Below the pieces are notes generated by a model. It searched no databases. It saw nothing but the letters and a program-made list of their open reading frames with translations, and was not told the origin of the DNA. A program made the translations under genes and the position numbers. Of a DNA stretch of 64,000 bases, positions 58,810-64,000 are shown piece after piece. The stretch is from Actinomycetospora soli (GTDB lineage: Bacteria; Actinomycetota; Actinomycetes; Mycobacteriales; Pseudonocardiaceae). The DNA lies in assembly GCF_021026295.1 (NCBI RefSeq), contig NZ_JAJNDA010000001.1, positions 372,001 through 436,000 of the forward strand, written 5' to 3'. The number at the start of each line of letters is the position of its first letter. The stretch's first letter is position 1.

Positions 58810-59286
58810 TCAGCGCAGGGAGCCGGTAGGGAGACCGAGCGCCTCCACGACCCGCTCGATCGCCCCGCCGACCCGCAGGAAGTCCTCCCCGAGCGGGTCG
58901 ACGACGAGGCGCCGCACCTCCGCCACGTGGGCGGGCGCGGCGGCCTCCAGGTGGGCGCGACCCGCGTCGGTGAGGGTCGCGACCGTGAACCGCCGGCCCT
59001 GCCCGGTGCAGACCGTGCGCGTCACCCACCCCCGGGCCTCGAGCCGGGCGACGGCGTGCGAGGTGCGTGGGAGCGAGCCGTTCGCCATCTCGGCGATGTC
59101 GCTCATCTGCTTCGTGCCGCCCTCGGACAGCGAGAGCCGCGCCAGGATCATGTAGCCGAACAGCGTGAGGTCCGCGTCGCGCAGCAGCTGGCTCTCCAGC
59201 GCGCCCGGCAGCGTCATCAGCGTCTTGCACAGCGCGATCCAGGCCGGGCGCTCCTCGTCGGTGAGCCAGCGCGGTTCGTCCTCCAC
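58810..59286 (-). CDS. MarR-family transcriptional regulator
   Basis: 158 residues from GTG 59286. Winged helix with LTLFGYMILARLSLSEGGTK, QMSDIAEMANGSLPRTSHAV, ARLEARGWVTRTVCTGQGRR, typical of MarR repressors that release DNA on binding phenolic or similar ligands. A -10 TAAAGT ends 8 nt before the GTG and lies within an imperfect operator-like palindrome, so it is probably leaderless and autoregulated. It is divergent from the DUF6069-like membrane protein gene, the most likely second target, with two operator-like sites between them. Confidence 0.88.
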   Translation of the reverse strand: MEDEPRWLTDEERPAWIALCKTLMTLPGALESQLLRDADLTLFGYMILARLSLSEGGTKQMSDIAEMANGSLPRTSHAVARLEARGWVTRTVCTGQGRRFTVATLTDAGRAHLEAAAPAHVAEVRRLVVDPLGEDFLRVGGAIERVVEALGLPTGSLR

Positions 59287-59290
59287 GAGC

Positions 59291-59339
59291 GTTGACTTTA
59301 ACACGCAACCTCGCACAGACTCCGAGTTGCACACGCAAC
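59291..59339. promoter_or_regulatory. Divergent MarR-controlled promoters with two operators
   Basis: GTTGACTTTAACACGCAAC (59291-59309) and GTTGC-ACAC-GCAAC (59326-59339) are GTTG...CAAC palindromes. Rightward promoter: TTGACT (59292-59297), 18 nt, CAGACT (59316-59321). Leftward -10: TAAAGT (59295-59300, minus strand). Both promoters would be blocked by one repressor. Confidence 0.6.
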
Positions 59340-59356
59340 CCGAGGGAGCGCCCGCC

Positions 59357-59737
59357 ATGACGACCGCCGTCCGCACCACCCCGATCCCCGCCCGGCTCGG
59401 CGTCGCCCTCGTCGCGGCCGCCCTGGTCAACCTGGTCGTCGCGCTCGTGGCGAGCACCCTCGACGCGGGCGGGATCGGCGTGGGCCTGCAGCCCGCCGCG
59501 TTCCTCCCGGCCACCGTCGTGGGCGTCGGCCTCGGCACGGCGGGATGGTTCGGCATCCGCCGCCTCGCACCCCGCGCGCTGCCCGTCGTCGTCCCGGCGG
59601 TCCTGGCGCTCACCTGGATCCCCGACCTGCTGCTCTTCGGTCAGGGCGCGACCGTCGCCAACGTCGTCGGCCTCATGGTGATGCACGCGGTGGTGGCGAC
59701 GGCGGTCGTCGTCGCACTTCGCCCGACGGTGCGGTGA
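59357..59737 (+). CDS. DUF6069-like small membrane protein, 126 aa
   Basis: 126 residues, ATG with GGGAG 8 nt upstream. Four hydrophobic segments (LGVALVAAALVNLVVALVAS, GLQPAAFLPATVVGVGLGTA, RALPVVVPAVLALTWIPDLL, VANVVGLMVMHAVVATAVVV) form a small four-helix membrane protein of the DUF6069 kind, function unknown. Given the divergent MarR repressor and the two operators, it may be induced by a toxic compound, as many MarR-controlled membrane proteins are (inference). Confidence 0.8.
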   Translation: MTTAVRTTPIPARLGVALVAAALVNLVVALVASTLDAGGIGVGLQPAAFLPATVVGVGLGTAGWFGIRRLAPRALPVVVPAVLALTWIPDLLLFGQGATVANVVGLMVMHAVVATAVVVALRPTVR

Positions 59738-59758
59738 TTGCCGGATCGGCAAGGACGT

Positions 59759-59788
59759 TTGCCGTTCCCGACGGCGGGTCGGCAGGCT
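59759..59788 (+). promoter_or_regulatory. Leaderless promoter of the DinB gene
   Basis: TTGCCG (59759-59764), 18-nt spacer, CAGGCT (59783-59788), then 7 nt to the ATG at 59796. The spacer contains a CCCGACGGCGGG motif. Confidence 0.55.
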
Positions 59789-59795
59789 CGGGTCC

Positions 59796-60260
59796 ATGCC
59801 CACGACGACCGGCGAACTGGACGCCGTCACCGCGCTGATCGACGACCACCGGCAGCGCCTCGTCGCCTCGCTGGACGGACTGACCGAGGAGGAGGTCCGG
59901 CGACGGCTCGTGCCGTCGCGGACGACCCTGCTCGGCCTGGTCCGGCACCTCGCCTTCGTCGAGGTCGTGTACTTCCACGAGGGCATCACCGGCACCCCGC
60001 GCGCCGGGTACGGCCTCGGCACCACCCCGCACGCCTCGTTCGGCCTGGCCGCGACCGACACCGTCGCGAGCGTGGTCGCGCGCTACCGCGAGATCGTCGA
60101 GGGCTCGCGCCGCAACGTCGTCGGGCTCTCCCCCGACGACGGGCTCGACCGCGGCCGGACCGTCCGTGGCGTGCACCTGCAGGTCCTGCGCGAGCTCGCC
60201 CAGCACCAGGGGCACGCGGACATCCTGCGCGAGCAGCTCCTCGCCGCCCGCGATCAGTAG
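59796..60260 (+). CDS. DinB/DUF664-family protein
   Basis: 154 residues. Four-helix DinB-like fold with the likely metal ligands in place: LVRHLAFVEVVYFHEGI (His in the second helix) and ELAQHQGHADILREQL (two His in the fourth). The family includes bacillithiol/mycothiol-dependent transferases and many proteins of unknown use; in actinobacteria a mycothiol-linked role is plausible but not shown. Its last codons overlap the convergent MOSC gene by 7 bases. Confidence 0.9.
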   Translation: MPTTTGELDAVTALIDDHRQRLVASLDGLTEEEVRRRLVPSRTTLLGLVRHLAFVEVVYFHEGITGTPRAGYGLGTTPHASFGLAATDTVASVVARYREIVEGSRRNVVGLSPDDGLDRGRTVRGVHLQVLRELAQHQGHADILREQLLAARDQ

Positions 60261-60679
60261 GTGACGGGGCTGCCCACCTCGACCACGCCCGACGTCAGGA
60301 CCCGGCAGATCGCGCCGCCCCGGTCGTGCATCGCCCGGGCGGCGCCGGGTCCCACCGACGTCTCCAGGACGCGGCACGGGGCGGCCCTGCGGACCACCTC
60401 CAGCTCGACGTCCCCGAGCCGGAGGCGCGCGCCGGGCGTCGTCGGGACCCGTCCCGCGTCCACGGTGACCGTGCGGCGGGTGTCCCCGGCGGGCACCGGC
60501 GCGCCGCGGTCCGCCGCCGCCTCGGCGAGCTCCTCGAGCGACTGCACGGAGACGTGGCGGTGGCGGGTGCCGAAGTAGCGGTCCCCGACGACGCCCCGCC
60601 CGGCCTCGCAGACGATGCGCTCCACGGCCTGTGTCGGCGCCTTCCGCTCGGGGGCGACGTGGAGGGCGGCGACGATCAC
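60254..60679 (-). CDS. MOSC-domain protein
   Basis: 141 residues, GTG start following TACCCT by 7 nt. A stand-alone MOSC (MOCO sulfurase C-terminal) domain: GVVGDRYFGTRHRHVSVQSL, LRLGDVELEVVRRAAPCRVL with the conserved Cys, and DRGGAICRVLTSGVVEVG. MOSC proteins bind a sulfur or molybdenum-cofactor species and are linked to detoxification of N-hydroxylated bases or sulfur transfer. No molybdenum-cofactor gene lies nearby. Confidence 0.88.
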   Translation of the reverse strand: MIVAALHVAPERKAPTQAVERIVCEAGRGVVGDRYFGTRHRHVSVQSLEELAEAAADRGAPVPAGDTRRTVTVDAGRVPTTPGARLRLGDVELEVVRRAAPCRVLETSVGPGAARAMHDRGGAICRVLTSGVVEVGSPVTY

Positions 60680-60686
60680 GGGCTCC

Positions 60687-60734
60687 AGGGTAGGTAGTCG
60701 TACGGAGGTCCGACGGCGACGCCGTGACCAGGGT
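60687..60734. promoter_or_regulatory. Back-to-back leaderless promoters (MOSC gene and unknown gene)
   Basis: Minus strand TACCCT (60687-60692), 7 nt, GTG at 60679. Plus strand CAGGGT (60729-60734), 7 nt, ATG at 60742. Confidence 0.5.
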
Positions 60735-60741
60735 CGACGCC

Positions 60742-61299
60742 ATGAGCGAGTACGACGAGGTCGACCTGTCCGAGCAGCTCGCGGTCCTGGCCGCGCTCGG
60801 GGGGCCCGCCACCCGGGGCGAGGCGGTGGCGCGCGTCCTCGCCACCCCGGAGCGCTGGTGCCCGGCGGTGCTCATGGCGATGGCGTCGGTGGTGTTCGCC
60901 GACGGTCACCGCGAGACCGGGGCGTTCTGGTTCTACGCCGGCCAGCTCCGCGCCCGGTTCGACGCGCACCGGTGCACCGACCCCTCCGCGTCGGCCGCCT
61001 GCGGCGCGCTCACCGAGGCGCACGGCCCGCCGATCAACCGCTGGGCGTTCGCCGAGCCGGGTCTGCTGCCGGGGCTGGTCGAGCGGGTCGGGGTGTGGGA
61101 CGCGGCGACCGCGAGCACGTACGACCCGCGCTGGATCGCGCTGCACGGGATGAACGCGTTCCTCGGGTCGGACGGCCCGTTGTGCGTGCCGCGCGAGCGG
61201 TGGCCGGAGCTGGCCGCGCGCACCCGGGCGGAGTTCGTCGACGGGTGCCGCGAGCTGTTCGACGCGGACGGCCGGCTGCGCGTCGAGCTGTTCCGGTAG
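60742..61299 (+). CDS. Unknown protein, 185 aa
   Basis: 185 residues from ATG 60742, supported by a -10 box 7 nt upstream; an in-frame GTG/ATG further up is not needed. Conserved-looking blocks: AVLMAMASVVFADGHRETGA, FWFYAGQLRARFDAHRCTDP, GPPINRWAFAEPGLLPGLVE, WDAATASTYDPRWIALHGM. The FYAGQLRAR...IN...AF pattern recalls a widespread uncharacterised protein group in Gram-negatives, but I cannot name it. No signal peptide and no membrane helix. It may belong with nothing adjacent: it has its own promoter, and the clpP operon has another. Confidence 0.65.
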   Translation: MSEYDEVDLSEQLAVLAALGGPATRGEAVARVLATPERWCPAVLMAMASVVFADGHRETGAFWFYAGQLRARFDAHRCTDPSASAACGALTEAHGPPINRWAFAEPGLLPGLVERVGVWDAATASTYDPRWIALHGMNAFLGSDGPLCVPRERWPELAARTRAEFVDGCRELFDADGRLRVELFR

Positions 61300-61422
61300 G
61301 CCGGCTCCACCGCACGATCCTGTTCCGCCGCGCGACGTGCTCGCTGAGCGACCACTGCGCACGGCACGACAGGATCTCGTCCCCCCGCGTCGGGCCCGAG
61401 ACGCTGCTCTGAGCAGCACGGC

Positions 61423-61472
61423 GCTGCCGCCGGCGGAAGGCGCGGCAGGACCCGGCGTCGGGAAGCCAGGGT
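61423..61472 (+). promoter_or_regulatory. clpP promoter with PopR-like box
   Basis: GCTGCC-GCC-GGCGGA (61423-61437) matches 10 of 12 bases of the PopR box TCTGCC-N3-GGCAGA that I recall for the Streptomyces clpP3 operon. It ends a few bases upstream of where a -35 would lie; the -10 CAGGGT (61467-61472) is 7 nt before the ATG. No good -35, as expected for an activated promoter. Confidence 0.55.
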
Positions 61473-61479
61473 CGGGGCC

Positions 61480-62085
61480 ATGACCGACCCGACGTCCTTC
61501 TCCCCCGACCTGCGGGCGCAGCTGCTGCGCCACCGGGTGCTCGTGCTCGACGGCCCGCTCGACGACGACAACGGCACCGCCCTCGCCACCCACCTGCTCA
61601 CCCTCGCCGCGGAGAACGACTCCGCCGACATCGCGCTGTGGATCCACTCCCCCGGCGGCTCGGTGCCGGCGATGCTCGCGATCCGCGACGTGATGCGCCT
61701 CGTCCCGGTCGACGTCTCGACCCTCGCGTTGGGCCTCGCGTGCAGCGCCGGGCAGTTCCTGCTCTCGGCCGGGACACCCGGCAAGCGGTTCGCCCTGCCG
61801 CACGCGAAGATCCTGATGCACCAGGGGTCGTCCGGGATCGGAGGATCGGCCGTGGAGGTCGAGGTGCAGGCGAACGACCTCCGGCACACCCGCGACACCG
61901 TGCTCGGCCTCATCGCCGACGACACCGGACAGCCGCCGGAGCGGGTGTTCGAGGACTCGCTGCACGACCGGTGGTTCACGGCCGACGAGGCGCGGGACTA
62001 CGGCTTCGTCGACGGGATCGTGTCGAGCTTCGACCAGGTCATGCCGGTGCGGCGGCTGCGGGTCGGCATGGGGGTGGCGGCATGA
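61480..62085 (+). CDS. clpP: ClpP-like protease subunit, catalytically intact (ClpP3-like)
   Basis: 201 residues. ClpP fold with IALWIHSPGGSVPAMLAIRD, the nucleophile region ALGLACSAGQFLLSAGTPGK (Ser present), LPHAKILMHQG (His) and the Asp of SLHDRWFTADEARDYGFVDG, so the Ser-His-Asp triad is complete. The ACSAGQFLLSAG variant is that of the Streptomyces ClpP3-type paralogue, not ClpP1/P2. It should form a ring with the coupled second subunit and degrade proteins delivered by a Clp ATPase; none is encoded here. Leaderless ATG; stop overlaps the next ATG (ATGA). Confidence 0.92.
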   Translation: MTDPTSFSPDLRAQLLRHRVLVLDGPLDDDNGTALATHLLTLAAENDSADIALWIHSPGGSVPAMLAIRDVMRLVPVDVSTLALGLACSAGQFLLSAGTPGKRFALPHAKILMHQGSSGIGGSAVEVEVQANDLRHTRDTVLGLIADDTGQPPERVFEDSLHDRWFTADEARDYGFVDGIVSSFDQVMPVRRLRVGMGVAA

Positions 62086-62669
62086 GCAGCTACACGATCC
62101 CCAACGTCCTCACCCGCGACTCGCGCGGCGAGCGCATCACCGACGTCTACTCGCACCTGCTGAGCCAGCGCATCGTGTACCTCGGTACGGCGATCGACGC
62201 CGGGGTCGCGAACGCCCTGATCGCCCAGCTGCTGCACCTGGAGTCCGACGCCCCGGACCAGGAGATCGGGCTGTACGTCAACTGCGAGGGCGGCGACACC
62301 GCGGCGATGCTGGCGGTGTACGACACCCTGCAGTACGTGCGCGCGCCGATCGCCACGACCTGCGTCGGCCAGGCCGTCGCGGCGGGTGCGGTGCTGCTCG
62401 CGGCCGGGGCGCCGGGCCGTCGCTCGGCCCTCCCGCACGCTCGCATCGTGCTCCACCAGCCCGCCGCCCAGGGCCGCGGCGCGATCCCCGACCTCATCCT
62501 CGCCGCCGACGAGGTGGTCCGGGTCCGCGCGGAGATGGAGGCGATCCTCGCGAGGCACACGGGACGGGACGAGGCGACGCTGCGGCGCGACACCGACCGC
62601 GACCTGGTTCTCACCGCCACCGCGGCCCGCGACTACGGGATCGTCGACCAGGTGATCGAGCGGCACTGA
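62082..62669 (+). CDS. clpP: ClpP-like subunit lacking the catalytic Ser (ClpP4/ClpR-like)
   Basis: 195 residues. ClpP fold: GLYVNCEGGDTAAMLAVYDT, then CVGQAVAAGAVLLAAGAPGR, where the nucleophile Ser of the usual GQAxSxGA is Ala; the SPGGS oxyanion strand is also altered to CEGGD. His (LPHARIVLHQP) and the region RDTDRDLVLTATAARDYGIV are retained. It therefore cannot cleave by itself and is probably a structural or regulatory ring partner of the preceding subunit, as ClpR is in cyanobacteria and as I recall for ClpP4 in Streptomyces. ATGA coupling fixes a 1:1 operon. Confidence 0.88.
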   Translation: MSSYTIPNVLTRDSRGERITDVYSHLLSQRIVYLGTAIDAGVANALIAQLLHLESDAPDQEIGLYVNCEGGDTAAMLAVYDTLQYVRAPIATTCVGQAVAAGAVLLAAGAPGRRSALPHARIVLHQPAAQGRGAIPDLILAADEVVRVRAEMEAILARHTGRDEATLRRDTDRDLVLTATAARDYGIVDQVIERH

Positions 62670-62674
62670 GGTCG

Positions 62675-62825
62675 GTGATCCCTGTGCGTCGCGCACACAC
62701 ACCGACCGACCCGGCGATCGACCCGCGTGATCCCTGCGCGTCGCGCACACATCCCGGTGGCCCCGGGTCGGCGTCCCGCCGCCCTCGGGTCGTCCGGTCC
62801 GCGAAGTGTGTGCGCGACGCGCGGG
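62675..62825. repeat. Three copies of a ~20-25-bp repeat between clpP and popR
   Basis: Direct copies at 62675-62699 and 62727-62751 (24 of 25 bases equal, GTGATCCCTG then CGTCGCGCACACA) and an inverted partial copy at 62807-62825. The second and third can pair as a 17-bp stem, so this may be a terminator between convergent genes or an operator array. Confidence 0.7.
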
Positions 62826-62853
62826 TCGGCCGATCGCCCGGAGCACCGAGCGC

Positions 62854-63273
62854 TCACGCGGCGAGCAGCACCGGCCCCCGCGACCCGGCCCCGCGGGCGA
62901 GATCGGTGTGGGCGAGCCCGACGAGGTCGCGCAGCGGGAGGTCGAGCGCCCCGGCCACCGCGGCGAGGATCTCGCTGGACGGATCCTTCACGCCGCGCTC
63001 GATCTCGGACAGGTACTGCGGCGAGATCCCGGCGCGCTCGGCGACGTCGGCGAGGCGCTCACCCCGTTCCCGGCGCACCGCGCGCACCCGCCGGCCGACC
63101 ACCTCGCGCCACAGGGGCTCGGGGCCACGTGCGGCGCGCTGCGGGCCCCTGCCAGACGGGACGAACGCATCGTTCGTGGCCTCGACGTGCACGGACGAGT
63201 CGTTCGTCCCGACCGCGGCAGGCCTCGCCGCGCGACCCCGGCGGTGCGCGTCCAGCCGAATCAGCTCACCCAT
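62854..63273 (-). CDS. popR: PopR-like XRE-family regulator of the clpP operon
   Basis: 139 residues from ATG 63273. HTH_3 domain (VGRRVRAVRRERGERLADVA, ERAGISPQYLSEIERGVKDP, SSEILAAVAGALDLPLRDLV) at about 55-120 after a disordered N-terminus. It lies next to a clpP3/clpP4-type pair and ends in Leu-Leu-Ala-Ala. In Streptomyces, PopR activates clpP3-clpP4 and is destroyed by ClpP through a C-terminal Ala-Ala signal; both features are matched here. Inferred loop: when proteolysis is saturated, PopR accumulates and raises clpP expression. Convergent to the clpP genes. Confidence 0.82.
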   Translation of the reverse strand: MGELIRLDAHRRGRAARPAAVGTNDSSVHVEATNDAFVPSGRGPQRAARGPEPLWREVVGRRVRAVRRERGERLADVAERAGISPQYLSEIERGVKDPSSEILAAVAGALDLPLRDLVGLAHTDLARGAGSRGPVLLAA

Positions 63274-63338
63274 GTGAGCACGGTCGCAGACCCGACCGGC
63301 ACCCGTCCCACGCTTCTGCCGTGAGCAGAACGCGAGCA

Positions 63339-63370
63339 TTGTTGACAGCCTGCCAACAAGAGCGCAGAGT
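63339..63370 (+). promoter_or_regulatory. Promoter and operator of the GMC oxidoreductase gene
   Basis: TTGACA (63342-63347), 17-nt spacer, CAGAGT (63365-63370), then 7 nt to the ATG. The -35 is inside the inverted repeat TTGTTG...CAACAA (63339-63359), a repressor-site shape common for TetR-type proteins. Confidence 0.6.
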
Positions 63371-63377
63371 GCCCGCC

Positions 63378-64000
63378 ATGGACTACGACGTCCTCGTGAT
63401 CGGGTCGGGGTTCGGCGGCGGCGTCGCGGCGCTGCGGGCCACCGAGAAGGGCTACCGGGTCGGGGTGCTCGAGGCGGGTCGCCGCTTCGCCGACCACGAG
63501 TTCGCGCGCACCTCGTGGCACCTGCGCGACTTCCTCTGGGCCCCGCGCCTGGGCTTCCACGGGATCTTCCGGATCGACCCGCTGCGCCACGTGCTCGTGC
63601 TCTCCGGGGCGGGCGTCGGCGGCGGGTCGCTGGTCTACGCGAACACCCTCTACCGGCCGCCGGCCCGCGTGTTCGCCGACGGCACCTGGCCCGCGGGCGT
63701 CGACTGGGACGACGAGCTCGACCGCCACTACGACCAGGCCTCGCGCATGCTCGGCGTGCAGACCTACCCGCGCACCTCCGCCGCCGACGCCGTGATGCGC
63801 GACGTCGCCGAGGAGCTCGGCGTCGGGCACACCTACCGCAACGCCGACGTCGGGGTGCTCTTCGGCGACGAGCCGGGCGTCGAGGTGCCGGACCCGTACT
63901 TCGGCGGGGCCGGCCCGGCCCGCCGCACCTGCATCGACTGCGGCGAGTGCATGACCGGCTGCCGCCACAACGCGAAGAACACGGTCGCGAAGAACTACCT
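63378..64000 (+). CDS. GMC-family oxidoreductase (cholesterol-oxidase-like), N-terminal part
   Basis: 207 codons, running off the window edge. DVLVIGSGFGGGVAALRATE is the FAD-binding Rossmann motif, followed by the GMC block LVLSGAGVGGGSLVYANTLY that contacts the isoalloxazine ring. A Cys cluster, RRTCIDCGECMTGCRHNAKN (about 185-204), resembles a ferredoxin-like iron-sulfur motif and is typical of the cholesterol oxidase/ChoD-like branch in actinobacteria. Likely oxidises a sterol or other alcohol; exact substrate unknown. Leaderless ATG with a strong promoter; divergent from popR. Confidence 0.88.
   Translation, partial: MDYDVLVIGSGFGGGVAALRATEKGYRVGVLEAGRRFADHEFARTSWHLRDFLWAPRLGFHGIFRIDPLRHVLVLSGAGVGGGSLVYANTLYRPPARVFADGTWPAGVDWDDELDRHYDQASRMLGVQTYPRTSAADAVMRDVAEELGVGHTYRNADVGVLFGDEPGVEVPDPYFGGAGPARRTCIDCGECMTGCRHNAKNTVAKNY

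Noticed and set aside
62675-62825. CRISPR array
   Set aside because: Only two direct copies plus one inverted; no regular spacers and no cas genes.

Overview
The window is very GC-rich, with GTG starts almost as common as ATG, dense operons joined by ATGA/GTGA overlaps, and many genes whose start codon lies 6-8 nt after a -10 box (leaderless transcripts). The gene content (glnX-glnH-pknG operon, CtpI-type ATPase, lipoprotein L,D-transpeptidase, aerobic cobalamin genes, clpP3/clpP4 pair with a PopR-like regulator) points to a free-living actinobacterium, most likely Pseudonocardiaceae (Pseudonocardia or a close relative). This is inferred from gene families, not from a marker gene. It looks like ordinary chromosome: no tRNA, rRNA, CRISPR, integrase or IS element was seen.

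Layout. 0-4 kb: 5' part of a large CtpI-type P-type ATPase (-) and a flavin monooxygenase (-). 4.2-7.6 kb: MerR regulator plus a tiny Cys-rich protein (-), a Ser/Thr kinase-like membrane protein without its catalytic Asp (+), an MSMEG_0570-family protein and a degenerate thermonuclease-like protein (-). 7.7-13.5 kb: fused dihydroxyacetone kinase (+), CPA1 antiporter (-), PemK/MazF-like protein (+), undecaprenyl-diphosphatase (-), secreted hydrolase-like protein (+). 13.5-19.9 kb: one five-gene signalling operon glnX-glnH-pknG-PP2C-FHA. 19.9-24.3 kb: L,D-transpeptidase, DUF2795 protein, MerR regulator, SAM methyltransferase, secreted beta-helix protein.

24.3-31.5 kb: cobalamin genes cobN (-), cobG-cobH-cobIJ (+); cobK-cobM-cobL (-) follow at 44.7-47.5 kb. 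Together they cover much of the aerobic corrin-ring pathway. Between the blocks lie a single-chain acyl-CoA carboxylase, a truncated tetR remnant, DUF3159/MerR, an S9 peptidase, an MFS exporter, a luciferase-like oxidoreductase, and a PucR regulator next to an MHS-type transporter. 47.6-52.1 kb: a second luciferase-like oxidoreductase, thioesterase, SDR, lipase-like hydrolase, ArsR regulator. 52.1-57.6 kb: a leftward run of receiver-phosphatase, histidine kinase, response regulator, a candidate 36-aa gene, metY and metX. 58-64 kb: hydrolase, MarR with a divergent membrane protein, DinB, MOSC, an unknown protein, a two-gene clpP operon, a PopR-like regulator and the start of a GMC oxidoreductase.

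Most unusual: (1) a roughly 50-bp interspersed repeat found four times within 4.2 kb, inside cobN, cobG, cobIJ and the carboxylase gene, in both orientations and several frames without breaking any of them; (2) a clpP pair whose second subunit has Ala at the nucleophile position, with a PopR-like regulator ending in Leu-Ala-Ala and a matching box upstream; (3) several proteins that keep an enzyme fold but lose key residues (kinase-like, nuclease-like, ClpP-like, and the first half of the ATPase); (4) dispersed short palindromes (CCCGTCGTCGGG; GTCAGCGGTGGCACAC) and stop-codon-embedded hairpins.
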